DNA of 64,000 bases from Euptelea pleiosperma (GCA_035048495.1 CM068544.1:45843893-45907892), one strand, 5' to 3'; positions 35,957 to 48,087 are shown, counted from the first letter of the stretch. The notes: a model not told the origin generated them from the sequence alone. A program made the numbers and translations.

Positions 35957-38000
35957 TCACGTTCTGGGCACGAGATATACCCTGGCCTTGATAACCGAAC
36001 CGTTGCCAAGCTTGAACCCTGGACTGACCGGAAACCCCACGATCTGACCCACCGGCACTCGACCCGCGGAAATTCTGATAACACTCTCCATGTACTCCGG
36101 GTGGAACTCTGCCCCCCTTGTTGCCTGGAAATGACACGGCGCCGGATCCAGCGCGAAAGCCAGCAAGTGAAGTAACCAAACCGCCTTCGCCACTTCTAAA
36201 AACTCGCCATAAAACTGACTCCTCGGGTGGTTCCCGGCCAATACCAAGCGGCGATGCTCCAAGTCTCCGAACAGCGATTCTTCCATCTTAGGGTGGACGA
36301 TGGAGAGGAACTTTTTGAAGCAGAATTTGCCGAAGAGACAAGTGGGTAAGATTCCGAGGAGCTCTGCTGGGTCCATGGCCTTCATGTCTCGAAACTGTGT
36401 GAAGCAGTCTCGGCGGAACTGGTCTGGGTGGAGGAGGGAGGAGAGGCTGCCGTCGATGTAGAAGGTCTCGTGATCAAATCCTTGAAAGATTTTCCGGCAC
36501 ACGTAGGACTCGAGAGCATACTTGGCGTGGTGGGGTCCGACGATGGAAGTGGTGGTGTCATTGCCGGTACCGGTGGCGGCTTCAATGGATCGGACGGCAG
36601 CGGCAATGTCCCAGCGAGCGGCGCGCATGAGGGAGAGGAGAAGGGCGGTGAAGGACTTGGAGGTTTCTTTCACTTGGCTCATCGTCGCCTCGAACATCTC
36701 CGGTGCCGGCGCAGCTGCAACTGCAATCATAACAAAATGACTATTATGCCCTTGATAGAAATGTAATGACGAAGCAACTAATATCAATTCAGTTCCGTCG
36801 AACGCATTGCATATGAGACTAGGGTTCACAAGCCGTCAAACCTTTTCCACGCCTCACTGGGTCACCCGCTTTCATGAGTCTCACAGTCTCACTCTTACGT
36901 TTCTCGCCTACAAGTCGTCTCAGCTAAATCCGGCCCCACCATACCAACCGATCCGATCCGAGTTCATTTTACTTAGACAACATCGTAACCGTAGAAAAAG
37001 AATGAGAGAGATCCGATGGTTCGGATCGTCTTTACCAGATTCTATTTTACAATAAGAATCTCCTATACAGTACCTATGGGTCTGACCATCAGAGTCCTTT
37101 TTACAAATCTAGCGAGTGCAAAGATAGCCGATTATTGTTTTCGTTGACTATCTGTTTGACCTAAGATCCAACGGTGTGGCCCTAAACCCCACCTGGACCT
37201 TAGTCTACTCTACCCTCGGTCATTTAACAACCACACGTCACAAAATCGAAAACTTGCAGAGTTTCTCACAAGGCTATTTATGTCATTTCAAGTCGATCGA
37301 TCGATCGATCGAGAGAGAGAGAGAGAGAGAGTGAGAGAGTACCTTGACCCTGACTGCAACTGACTTTCCTCTTAGACGGAAACTTCCCCTTCTTCCCACT
37401 AGTCGAAAGGCTTCGTAGCTTCTCCTTGAGATTCTCCACCTCCACCCCTTTGGCTTTCACCTCTCTCTTAAGCTCCTCCACCGCTGCCTCGTACGGCGCC
37501 ACCGCTTCCCTCAGCGGCGCCAATTTCAGCTTTCCTCCTGTGCCTCCTCTGCTTCTTCTCCGAAACATCTCCCTGAACCTCCCAAGTCTCCTCAGCTCCG
37601 CCACCACCGCCACGTCAGCCACCCTCATCTTCTCTGGATCCCAGGGACAGTGCGCATCCTGTAAGCCGGCGTACGCTCTCTTCATAGCCGACACCGCATC
37701 AAACACCTCCTCCATTAATGTTTCCATTTCGTTCACTCTCTCCAAACCCATCTTCTTCTTCTTTTTCTTCTCCCCTGAAACCCTAAATCCTTTTTCGTCA
37801 TTTTCTACTTCTGAATCTTCGTCTTCTTCGTCGTTGCCCTCTTCTTCTACATCTTCGACCTCGTATTCTTCTTCTTCATCGCAGTCAACTCGATTGTCTG
37901 AATCATCTCCGGGTTCATGCCCTCGTGCGAGTGGATGCAGCAAACAAGAGGCCGCGACTCTGTGAATCAGATCGGAAAAATTAGAGACTTTGTTCGCCAT
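35957..38000 (-). CDS. DUF641 protein, GIL1/IRK-interacting-like
   Basis: Exons 38000-37343 and 36720-35957 join as CAAG-TTGCA in frame (V220), giving 473 residues. The N-terminus has an acidic block at 41-69 and a Lys run (78-83). The DUF641 core begins around NEMETLMEEVFDAVSAMKRA (90-109). A heptad-rich coiled coil spans about 165-200 (AVEELKREVKAKGVEVENLK). Exon 2 carries the conserved region FGDLEHRRLVLAGNHPRSQF and ends in PGFKLGNGSVIKARVYLVPR, as in GIL1 and IRK-interacting proteins. Relatives act in light-regulated gravitropism (GIL1) and bind a receptor-like kinase (IRKI); the role of this member is not known. Exon DNA is GC-richer than the flanks. The 622-bp intron starts with a long CT run directly after the donor. 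Confidence 0.9.
37293..37339. repeat. GATC and GA microsatellites at a splice donor
   Basis: Five GATC-type units are followed by about 14 GA units. On the coding (minus) strand this is a CT run that starts two bases after the GT donor of the DUF641 gene's intron. Confidence 0.9.
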
Positions 38001-38439
38001 TTCCCGTTTCTTCTTTGCTTTGATCTCTTCGTTTCTGTGTAAACAGGAAACAATAGGAGGAAAAAAAATTCAAAATGAAAAAGAAAATGAAAAATCGTAG
38101 AAGAGGGGCCAAACGAGGAAGGGAAGAAAAACGGAGAGGAAAGGGGCTCAGCGAACTGGCTCTCGCTCAGACTAAGGAGTGAATTAATTACTGGTTTATT
38201 CTGTCACCGAGGTCAGGAGCGGTGTGGGCAAAGGATTACAATAGCTCCTCGAAGGCTGCAGTGAACAAATAGCTATAGCTCTATAGAGGAACCTGAGGTG
38301 TTGGTCACTAGTATTGGTCCCGTGTGTTAATCACGCCATGTAGTGACACGTCTCACACTTTTTCCGTTAAAGCCCTCTTTTGAAAATTTAATCTGATGAG
38401 TCTGATTGGCTTTTTTTTTTCCTGTGGAGCAGTAGGGCA

Positions 38440-38760
38440 CAGCAGAACACCACCACGTGGCACACTTTCGGGTACACTGACCCTTGAAAGGTTAGGATCA
38501 CCATTGATGGACCTACAAACTAACAATCATCCTCATTGGTGATCTATAGCCGTCGGATTCCTGCTCCCTTTTTTATTTTCTTGGGGTGATTCTAGACGAT
38601 GGATTTGAGGTTTTTTTTTTAAGTTCTCGGATCAAATTGCAAGAGATAGCCATTCAGGCTTTTTTTGTTATGTAGGTTGGTACATGAGGTGGTTGGCAAA
38701 TTATTAACGGATCAGTGGACCAAAAAAGAGTAAAACACGTGGCACATTTTAGTTCCCCGC
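38440..38760. mobile_element. G-box fold-back element, divergent
   Basis: Both arms keep the core end: ccacgtggcacact at the left and acacgtggcacatttt at the right (in mirrored context). The left arm has tgatggacctacaaactaac and ttggtgatctatagccgtcg. The centre is T-rich. Both G-boxes are intact. Confidence 0.6.
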
Positions 38761-39671
38761 ACAGACTCAATTTTTTCTAAACTTTGGACTTTGGAGTTTG
38801 GAATCCTAAAAAAATAGTCGAATTGCTGATTTCCCTGCATTTTCATAACGGGCTTTTCTGAACAGGAGCATGGGTGAAAAATTTTAGATCCAAAAAAAAA
38901 AAATGCCACGCGGCAATATTTGGTGTGACTAACACGCGGGACACGTATTATTGTAAAATACCTCAGCTTAACTCCTACAGTCCAATAACCAAAGGATGTA
39001 AAAAGAAGTTTTGATTTCTGATCAAGAAAGCTGACCTGTTCGTGCTGTCAGACCTTAAAGTGAATCTTCTCTGGTTTTCTACGGGTTTTCTGTTGAACGG
39101 AACGGAGGTCTGAAGATGCAGGTCTTGCGTTTCCCTTTCAATCATGTTCCGCCGCTCGGTCTTCTTCTGCCTGGAAAACCAAAAACAGCTGTTATTGCCT
39201 CAAGTCTACATTTCTGCTAACGTGAAACCCCTTTATTTGTAACAAAAGCGGTATATTCAAAAGCGGGGAAAGTGGGAAACTGCCATTGGGAATTTTGAGT
39301 GAGTTTAGCATAGTGATGTAGCTAGAGCTGGTCACGTGAGGAGCCCAAGCCATAAGTAGTAATCTCGCGAGATGATGAGAAAATCGTTTGTATCTCAAAA
39401 ATTTAAGACGATTTATTGAGGTGCGTGCAGTTTTAGGTTGAGTCAGTAACTGTGCTTAGCCCAATGTCATTTCTGGGGCCCAGCCTATGTGAGGCAGTAA
39501 GTCAAAAAAGTATTTTCTACGCTTAAGGAGAGGCCGCAATTGGCGGCCACGTCGACATGGAGGTAGGCCCAACATGCTTCTGAAAATGGAAGAACCTAAA
39601 AGGCTAAAAGTATTGTGGGCCCCCAAGAATGTACATGTGGCGACTAAGCATGGCTATTTCTTTAAAGTAGT
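38761..39671. other. no gene recognised
   Basis: Mostly unique-looking sequence. A short plus-strand frame from 39116 (MQVLRFPFNHVPPLGLLLPG) has the look of a plastid-targeting leader but ends after 34 codons, with no downstream exon that I could find. It is treated as unproven. Confidence 0.4.
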
Positions 39672-39972
39672 CAATATGGAGTCCACTCACGGACGGCTTG
39701 ATCGTGTGAACCACTTGGCAGTTGGCACACTCTTAGAGACCACTGACCGTATGGATTTTTGGCCCATCCCTATATGGATCTGCAAAACAAAATCAGCTGA
39801 TAGGTGATTTATAAGCGTTGGATCTTAGTACCCCAAAAAATGCTCACGGAAACCAATCCTGACAAATCTAAAGGCTGAGAATCTCCAATCAAGCTGATTT
39901 TTGGCTTATATCCATACCGTCAGTGGCCTCTAAGAGTGTCAACGTGGGTCATACAGACGTCCGTGAGCGAAA
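39672..39972. mobile_element. G-box fold-back element with gtccactcacggac ends
   Basis: The inner phrases ggcacactcttagaga, gaccgtatggatttttggcc and the mirrored accgtcagtggcctctaagagtg identify the family. The outer arms are cactcacggacggc and gacgtccgtgagcg, unlike those of the other copies. The G-box is lost (gaaccacttggca and caacgtgggtca). Confidence 0.65.
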
Positions 39973-40285
39973 AAAAAAACAAGAAGACTCGTCAATATGT
40001 ATATGTCTACCGAGCTACCTTGTTCAGTACATTATTAATATGGTATTTAGCAGCATCGCAGTACATGGTTGCTAGCATGCAGGGCCGCAGTGACAGAAGC
40101 CTCCGTTGATGTGCGCGTCTGATGAGTTGTGCGCAGAGTTGCTTCCAATGCACAAAAGCGAACCAACCTTACCAGAAGTTTGCTAACCTACCATCCAATC
40201 CATAATTTTTTTGCCTTTGCACTACAAATCTCCTTTTCTCTCCTCGTCCTCAACATGGCATACAACTCTTGAATTAAAGGGTCGT

Positions 40286-40665
40286 GATGTAACAAGGTAG
40301 ACCTGACGCTTTTTGGAGTCAGGTAGCGCGTTTTTGTTACCCCTGTCGTCTGGCCCACTGACCGCATGGATGTTTTATCCAATCCCTTGGTAGACAGACT
40401 GCCATACCTAAATCAGCTTGTTCGATGGATTTTAGCCTTTGGTTTTAGTAATCGAGAAATAGTTGGATCCAACGTCTATAATAACGCTTTAAAACGTACT
40501 AAAATCTCGTAGCTAGAGAATACCAATCATGCTGATTTTTAGTGCAAATATCCACCAAGAGGTGTGCTAAACATCCATACGGTCAGTGGGCCCAGAGTGA
40601 AGCAGTGAGTGACAAAAATTACGCTACCTGACGCCAAAAAGCGTCAGGTCTACCTGTCACATATT
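40286..40665. mobile_element. G-box fold-back element with agacctgacgc ends
   Basis: The outer arms agacctgacgctttttgg and ccaaaaagcgtcaggtct are an exact 18-bp inverted repeat. The core keeps gaccgcatggatgtttta and catccatacggtcagtgg with mirrored gatttttagtgcaaatatcc. This terminal type occurs only once in the window. Confidence 0.7.
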
Positions 40666-41580
40666 TTTTCTCTGAATTAAAAGATATAGTTACAGTTCCT
40701 TACCAACTCAGACAAGCAGCATCTGGTAAACTTTTGGTGTCAGCCACCAAATATGCCTGCTGTTAACGGGATCAGCCACTCATCAAATCCGGAAGTGACA
40801 CGTACATACTTAAAGACATTGTTAATGTTTAATTTGGATCTAATTAGTTAACTCGATTCTGTTAGTTTTAGACTTTTGTGTGCGTGTCGAGTCCGGATAG
40901 TGAAGACATAGTTTATTTTAATTCAGGTCAGATTAGTCTCGGGAACGGAGGCTGGATCGGTGGACGTTAATCCCGATCCGGATTGGTCTGATACAATACC
41001 GTCTCGCTAGTGACGACATTGGGTTTCTTCATGGAACAGTGCATCTTGGGCGAGACCGAAATGAAATGGATTGGTGCCTTTCGATTCCGATCCGGCCCCG
41101 ATCCAAAACGGGATCGGCTGTGACTTGGAACCATTGTTCCAATACAATCTGAAAAACGAAAATTTTAATAAGTAGCAGTAATCAAGATCCCGTGTTTTCT
41201 AAAAAAGGATTAGTGATGTGGACCCCACGTCAACATGTGGTCTCGATTAATTCGACCTCACCTTGCCAATCGCGTTACGACAGTCAAGGTTGTTTCCTAA
41301 AAAATTAACCAAGTTGATCATCAACCTAATTAATTTCTTAGGTTGACCGTTGACCCAGGCCTACAACAAAATCACTGAATTTGGATTCGGCCGAGTCAAG
41401 GAACGAGTAATCTGCCCCGTTCCGGAATCCGGATTCTAAGAAAGCAAATCTCCGAAACTTTTTCTAGACATAATTCGAGCCAGGGTTGGCCTGGGATTTT
41501 GTAAACCCTGTTGTCTGAAATCCATAATGAACTTGGGCTTTTGATGGACCAATAACAAGCCCGAAAACGAAAGAACTGCA
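40666..41580. other. no gene recognised
   Basis: It contains gatccggattggtctgatac and ccgatccaaaacgggatcgg phrases of a dispersed repeat. No open frame with recognisable similarity was seen. Confidence 0.4.
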
Positions 41581-41591
41581 AATATGGCTGT

Positions 41592-41905
41592 AGCTTACCT
41601 CGATCTGTTGGGGAATAGGTTCTCCAGACGAACACACATGGGAGGCAACATTTTCACAAAATATCAGATCGATCTCTGCGGTTCGGGAGCGAAATTCAGA
41701 AACTTTGAAGCTCCTTAGCTAAAGCTGTGATGTCTTAAGCCCTAAATCACGAGTATTTAAAGTTTCTTGAAGCAGAGAAATCTCTGTAACAGTGAAGACG
41801 ATAAAAAGAGGCGATTGATCCCAAGATCCACGTGTCGACTGTATAAATGTATCCGTGCAAAGGCCCCCCTGACTCCCCCGCTGTAAATTTGTTGCTTTTC
41901 TCTTG
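41592..41905 (-). other. first-exon-like segment, copy A
   Basis: On the minus strand an ATG at 41652 opens MLPPMCVRLENLFPNRS, ending at a strong donor (gaggtaagct, exon end near 41599). Upstream come a leader-like stretch and a CACGTG at 41830. A second copy with the same layout lies at 45427-45720. No following exon was recognised in the window. It could be an orphan first exon or a relic of a duplicated promoter and exon. Confidence 0.4.
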
Positions 41906-41909
41906 TTCG

Positions 41910-41912
<3 letters not shown>

Positions 41913-41940
<28 letters not shown>

Positions 41941-41941
41941 T
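41913..41941. repeat. GA microsatellite
   Basis: About 14 GA units, lying upstream of the first-exon-like copy A when read on the minus strand. Confidence 0.9.
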
Positions 41942-42504
41942 TCATTTCCCTGAGATCTAGATTTAGAGCGGTTAGGGTTAGGGTTGGGGTTTCTGAGATT
42001 ACTTTTTCGGAGTCGGGATTGAAAAGCGAGCAAGAATCCAGGGAGAAAAGCTGGAGGTTTTCTTGTCGACCTTTTAATGGCGGTTTTCGAGAATACGAAG
42101 AACAAGTGGAGGACTGGAGAGATATTTGTGGCCCTCATCGTTTTCGTTAAGTTTGGCGCGGGGCGTTTGGAGGGAATTCCAGGAGACACACAGTGCATGT
42201 ATCAAGGATAAGATACCCCGACTTCCGACCATAACCTACTACCCGCTGCTGTAAATATCTTCCATCTTAAGAGGCCCTAAATATCTTTTAACTTGCACCG
42301 GGTGCGTAATTAGCCTGTGAGAAGGCTTTCTAAAATAGCTTGTATCGTCCTCCATGCGGCCTTACTTTGCTTCCCTACCTATGGTCCATCAATCATCAAT
42401 CTGAAATATCCAATTGGTGGACGACAGCTGTACTAACAACAAAACCATTAGCTATCTCTAATCATTCTCTCAGCCTAAATATCTGAGGTGCAAACTCTCC
42501 TATC

Positions 42505-42775
42505 ACAGACTCCTTCAAGGTGGAACATCCTTTGGTGGATATACACACCAAAAAAAAATCAGCTTGATCGGTAATTTGTAGCCGTTGGATTAAGTACCCA
42601 AAAAATATGCAAAAAACTTGCTTGAATCAAACGGCTAAAATCAATCCTAAAAAGCGCTAAAATCTATGGTTAGAGAAAACCAATCAGACTGATTTTTTTT
42701 GTATGTATATGTATATCCATCAAGGGGTGGGCTAAACATCCATGCTGTTGGTGAGCCCAAAACAATGATCTATAT
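42505..42775. mobile_element. G-box fold-back family, G-box-less copy
   Basis: The mirrored phrases are gtggatatacacaccaaaaa with gtatgtatatgtatatccat, and cagcttgatcggtaatttgt with accaatcagactgatttttt. The right arm has ctaaacatccatgctgttgg. No CACGTG remains. Confidence 0.55.
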
Positions 42776-42930
42776 ATGTAGGGCCACGAGAGCCCTCTGC
42801 ATCTAAAAACTTTCCCCCCACTAATGACCGCACGTTTTCGTGGAGCATCCAAGTGGTGGCCCATAGATCAATGGTGTGGATCGTTTGAAATATGAGCTAT
42901 ATACACTAATTATGAGACAAACAATTTCAC

Positions 42931-43382
42931 CCAAGGTTTAAAGGAGGCCGTTTTAACGGTTAAACGGACTGGGGGCGTTACCGTTTAAACCATTTAAACG
43001 CCGTTAAAATGGATTGAAACGGCCAGGGCAAAAATGGAAAAAAAAGGAGAAAAAATGAAATTTAACGGAATTAAACAGATTTTAACGGTTTTAATGGAAA
43101 AAAACGGAAAAAAATGGCACTGAAATTCAAATTTTGAAATTTTAAAATTTTTAAAAAAATTAGAATTAAACGGAAATTAAACGGATTTTAATAAAATTAA
43201 ACGGATTTAACGGCCTTTTTTTCACAAAACTTTTTAGAATTAAACGGCTATTTAAACGATTTTAACAGCCGTTAAAACAAAAAAACGGCCATTTTTTTCA
43301 AAACCAATAAAACGTGTTTAAACGGTTTTAACAGAAACGGGCTTGGGGCGTTACCGTTTAAACGGCCGTTTTTAAAACCATG
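42931..43382. mobile_element. AACGG-family element
   Basis: It starts ccaaggtttaaaggaggcc and ends ccgtttttaaaaccatg, flanked by ATTTCAC on both sides (42924-42930 and 43383-43389). The inside consists of ttaaacgg words with an A-rich centre. Confidence 0.8.
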
Positions 43383-45120
43383 ATTTCACTAGCTAAAAGT
43401 ACACGTACATGCCCGTGCACATGCGTGCGTCCGTGGGTACAAGAGTGTAAGAATAGTAAGAAGGGAGCATTCGATTAGCCACATCGCATGAAGACAAGAA
43501 ACATTATTATTAGTATTCTGGTGCACCGTGCATATGATGCACACACCATGTACCTCCCTATGTTCACGTAAGTTTGAAAACCCTACAAGGGGACGAAGAA
43601 GAATAAGCAGTGTTTTAAAACCTGGACTGGACGGACCGGGTAAAAGTGGCGAGTCAATCCCCACAACGGTCCTGGTGATCAGCACCAACCCGAAAATGAT
43701 GAATCGGCCAGTCCACCGGTTCAATTATCGGATCGGGTTTTGAAAGATTGAGAAAGAAATGATTTCGATCTTAAATAATTAAAGAGAATTATCTCTCTCT
43801 CTCTCTCAACTTGGTGCAGCAATGTTTCACATATTTAAATTCATAAATTTGTTTCTAAAAGAAAATAACACGTGGACTCACATATTTAAATTCATAAATT
43901 CGTCGCCATTTCGGTCATGTTAGCACCATAGTTAGCAAATCGTGAAGCGGAAAAACCATTGAAAATGCAAATTTAAAACGATTTGGGTTAAAAAAAAAAA
44001 AACGGTCGAAAAGATAAGAACGTAAGAAGATCGATAAATGAGGACTTCAGGTTTAAAATTTTTTATTCTAAAACTACGCACTCAAAAAAAACGGAGACAT
44101 ATTTATGTGCATACGCCCATGATGTAATATAGACTGGGTATGTAGCTAGTAATAAAAGTACAATACAACCGAAACTATATGACGCTTCTCTTAAATCTAA
44201 GTAATATAAGCAACGCTTATAATTTTTCTATCTTATTTTTCATTTATCAAGGTCTCCAAATGTTCTGGAATCTTTCAATATTTTCTAAAAATATTTTTAT
44301 AAATACAAAATAGGTAACATATATTATAAATAAGAATATATTCTTTAATTTTTAAAAATTAAATTGAGTTTTATGTATTAGATTTTTTGAAAATTTTAAA
44401 ATGACAAGATTGTTTCGGATTTTGAATTTTCTTGTTTTCTTTTTTTTTTCGTGATGTTTTGAAAACACCATGGTTCTGTTTTCTTCAAGAAGTCGGGTTT
44501 TGAATGGAGATTTGCTAACTTTGATAACAACTCACCAATGTTCTAAAAACAGGAATGGAACGATGGTTTAGTCGGATTTTTAAGAAAAAAACCAGGCCAG
44601 TTCACGAAGAGAGCCGACGGTTGTTTAAAATAGTAGCATGCATATGTAATCCAAAACTCTTAGGATTTTATCTTTGGTCCATGAAATTTTTTGGAAAAAA
44701 GTGAGTATGGTTTCCAAATTTGGGATGATTCATTTAAAAATCTAGTTAATTTTTCAAGATTCTGCGTTATATTTTCATGAAATAATTATAAAAAAATTAA
44801 ATTTATTTATATTATATTTAAATAAATACGTATATTTCCTACTTTCAGATTTTCTCATTTTTTATTGTCATAGTATGGGTACGTATCCTACTTTCAGATT
44901 TTCTCATTTTTTTTATTGTCATATTTCTTCTACTATCTCATATATTCTTGAATTTCTCTAAAATTCATATTTTAAAATTATTTAATAAATACAATCCGGT
45001 CCAATCATATCAAGCTACGGTTGGACCACGGTCCGACCTACCTATTTATCAAAGTTTCAGTTTGCTTACCGGTTCAATTTTTAAAACTTGCCAACGAGAA
45101 ATTTTTTGATGAACGGTACC
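43383..45120. other. AT-rich repeat-derived region, no gene
   Basis: ttttaaaacctggactggac near 43615, gttctaaaaacaggaatgg near 44532 and ccggttcaatttttaaaact near 45072 look like pieces of one repeat family. A 25-bp phrase starting gtatcctactttcag recurs in tandem near 44830 and 44883. Nothing coding was found. Confidence 0.45.
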
Positions 45121-45426
45121 TTGCTTGCATCAAAGTAGATACAAGTACTCCCAAAACTCATTGTGTGAGCAAAAAGACAACATAAGTGTATATGTGGCAA
45201 CTTTTGAGAGTACTTGCATCGTCGTCCATCAAATATTTTCTCCTATTTTGCCCTTAGCAACGGCCATGTCTCTTATGATACTGCTACTACCATTATCACC
45301 GTTGGATGCAAATCAAACGGTAGTGTCATGCTGTTATCAGCATATTATGATACACGATGATTATATTAACGAAAGGAAGACAGAAATAAACGTAAAAATA
45401 CTTAGAAATCAAAAAAAAAAAAAACT

Positions 45427-45720
45427 TACGTGGATCTGCTTGGCTGAAGCTTCTCCAGACAAATACACATATGAGGAAACATGGCGTGATTGATTCAAAG
45501 AAGATCCTCTGGGAGCTAAACGAGATTGATTTCGCGCTAACTTAAGCCGCAAACCAGATCGTCTCGGAAGTAATTTAGATTACTTTCGTGCTCATCCGAC
45601 TTGGATTCCAAGAGAGGATTTATGGATCTTCTCCATCGGAGAAGGCGCGCGGACCCCTCTACATCAAAAAGAATTCCATCGATCACGTCCCGCCACACGT
45701 CAACTGGACAAACGCTCCCT
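45427..45720 (-). other. first-exon-like segment, copy B
   Basis: On the minus strand an ATG near 45482 opens MFPHMCICLEKLQPSRS, matching copy A at 41652 at 10 of 17 residues and about three quarters of bases, and ending at the same donor position (cacgtaagt). The upstream leader and a tgacgtgtgg site are also shared. It is 3.8 kb from copy A, same strand. Confidence 0.4.
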
Positions 45721-46629
45721 TCCGCCTTCCCTACGATGCGATTTGTACTACTTCGTCGCATTTTGCTTGTCTCGGTAGACACCGCAGACGATCTGTAGCC
45801 GTCAGATTTTGGATAGAGTGAGACATTGATAATCTGGTGTTCCTTTTATAAAAATCAAAGTGGGGTGGTAGAATTTCTATTTCTATGGAAACTGACAATC
45901 ATCGGATGAAGATCTGACGGTTGATTATAGTAGAATTTGATGTTGGTGTTGTCACCACATATGATAAATGTTTTTCGTGGAATTTAAGTGGTAGTCTTCT
46001 TCAGATTCTTTTTTCATCCCTTATTTTGGCGTACGCGTTTGGATGATAAATGTGATTTGATAGAACTTGCCCTGGAGAGGCTGAAGAAAACTGTGTCGAC
46101 AAATGATAAATAGTATATACTATCAACAAAAGTGATGATTTTGACATGACGAGGAGTCAACCATGGCCGTCCGATCATCATCAGAGTGACGATGATGTGC
46201 AGGAGACCCTTAATACCCAACTTGTGGGTCTGATCTCAACGACTATTTGATTTGTGAATTGATGGTGCTAATGGGTAATTAGTCAACAGCTCCATCAAGA
46301 TGGTTCCCTCAGGTATAATGGGGTTGGGACTTGGTCACAAGGTGTCACTCCTCTCTCTCTTTCTCCTTCGAGCTCCTGCTTCGTAAAAAAAAAATGTACC
46401 TTTTGGGTAAGCTCAAAATAAGCTGACAGTTAGCTTATAGCTTATGAAATGCTTGTTTTTGGAATTTTAAGCCAATTTTTCGAGTTAAGCTGAAGCGACT
46501 GAAATTCAACTTATAGCTAATGCTGGAAGCAGTTTCTTAAAGTGCCACTCTAAATGCATCCTGATACCTCTTTAAGTGGGCACCCAGCTAAAAACATTAG
46601 GGGTTTGGAACAAAAGACCATGTTTTTAG
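45721..46629. other. no gene recognised
   Basis: Mixed sequence; 46430-46540 contains agcttatagcttatgaaatg and similar words typical of dispersed MITE-like repeats, also seen near 14265. No open frame with similarity. Confidence 0.4.
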
Positions 46630-47000
46630 TTTGGGCACCCACCCATCCTCTTGAGTCCCACCCTACCATCTTCTCTCTCTCTCTCTACTGCACTCTTTCT
46701 CTCTCGGTGAGAGATGGTCGAGAGGAGAATGAAGGAGGTGGGTCCAACGGCCAACCCCACCGTCCCACCCCATCTCTCTCTCTCTCAAATAATGATGATG
46801 ATGATGATGGTTGAGGTTTGCAGAACTTGGTTTGCGTGTGGGCCTGTGGTGTGGCAGTCGTGGTGGTGGTGTATGATGGAGAAGAGGGTAGAGGTGTTGG
46901 TCGTGCGTTGGGTTGGGTGGCATTTGGAGAAAACGAAGTGGGAGAGAAAGAGACACAAAGTGGGTGTCCAGCTTAAGAGGTGGGTGTGCGTAGAGCTACC
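46630..47000. repeat. dispersed GT/GA-rich repeat, copy B
   Basis: It shares the order of motifs with 13736-14226: gggcacccacc, a CT run, a GT-rich block containing ggtttgcagaacttggtttg, and gagaaaacgaagtgggag. It contains a short ATG/GAT trinucleotide run at 46791-46810. Confidence 0.5.
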
Positions 47001-47349
47001 CTTTCTAAACCTAAGTGGAACTCTAAAAATATCTAAAATGCCCTTCTATTCTCAACAGTACAAATTTTAAATGACCACTAATAAACCTTTTCAAATTCCC
47101 CCAGCAGTGATAAATTTTGGTTTGCATCCCCGCTTTCCTTCCGTTTTGAATCTTGATTCACAAGACCCGAAACAGATTGGAGAGTGGTTTGGGAGCCTTC
47201 TGCTTCTGCCAAATAGAACTTCTGAGGATGAATGTTACATTCAAGATTATGAGTATATGCTTATCCGAAGATTATGGTATATGTGAAATGACATGGTTCG
47301 TTTTAAGCCCATCCATACCGTTGACCACTCTTCTAAGCATTCCATCCTA

Positions 47350-47745
47350 TCTCCAACAGGGTCGCTCAACACCCACTCCACCTTCTCTCATTTCGAGGTG
47401 GCTCCCACCTCTAGCAATGGTGTGGTTAAAGCTTAATACCGATGCCCTATGGAATTTCTTAGAATGCATGGAAATGTAGGGTTTGGGTTTATTGTTCGTA
47501 ATGCTTCAAATTAACACTTTTCCTATGGCAGGTGGTTCCAGATCCAGAGCTCATTCTGTCGAAGTAGCTGAGGTTAGAGCCTTAAAATGGGGGCTGGTTC
47601 AGTTGTCTCTTTTTGGTTGTTCAGCCTTGTTCGTGGAGTCTGACGCACAAGTGGTGGTGACGTGTATTGATACACGTTCAACAGAGTTTGGCTCGAGTTC
47701 TATACCCCATGCAAATGACATTTGAAACTCTCCTCTCCATTTTGG
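47350..47745 (+). mobile_element. LINE ribonuclease H fragment
   Basis: Two frames together give WLPPLAMVWLKLNTDALWNF, then AGGSRSRAHSVEVAEVRALK and LFVESDAQVVV. These are the KxNxDG, ExxALxxGL and ESD blocks of the RNase H domain that ends many plant LINE ORFs. The frame changes near 47480, so it is a dead fragment. Confidence 0.8.
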
Positions 47746-47777
47746 TCATGTATCTAGATTAGTCAATGTGGCTGCTC

Positions 47778-47912
47778 AGCGCCATTTTTCCATTTTTTTT
47801 TCCGTTCAATTCCTTTTTTTTTTTTTTTTTCATTTTTGCCCCATCGGTTTTAACCGTAACACACCCCAGTCCGTTATACCGTTAAAATGGCCTCCTTTAA
47901 ACCTTGGTTTGG
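47778..47912. repeat. AACGG-family right half
   Basis: It ends ggcctcctttaaaccttgg, the complement of the left end of the complete elements. The left half is replaced by T runs and LINE sequence. Confidence 0.55.
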
Positions 47913-48087
47913 ATTTCCGGTTTCCCTTCTTGGCTTTCTAGTGTTATCTCTAAGGAAGGGGATCATGTTTCCGTGTAGTTAGTTTCTTTTCATCAATGAG
48001 CTGATTACAAGACTGTACGATCACCTCATGATAGTCAATATGAGTCCTTAGACTCCTTACCACCCATCAATTAAAGTTTGGGAAAAA

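Noticed and set aside
36428..36766. Open frames antisense to the DUF641 gene (also 35888-36175 and 37426-37965)
   Set aside because: They are composition shadows of a GC-rich coding exon; the sense strand has the conserved domain.
41719..42198. 159-codon minus-strand frame
   Set aside because: It is spread over a GA microsatellite and Ser/Arg-rich low-complexity sequence; no domain recognised.
45125..45493. 122-codon plus-strand frame
   Set aside because: No recognised family and no codon bias; antisense to the first-exon-like copy B.
41592..45720. The two first-exon-like segments as LTRs of one retrotransposon
   Set aside because: No TG..CA ends, primer-binding site or gag-pol remnants between them; similarity is limited to the leader and exon.
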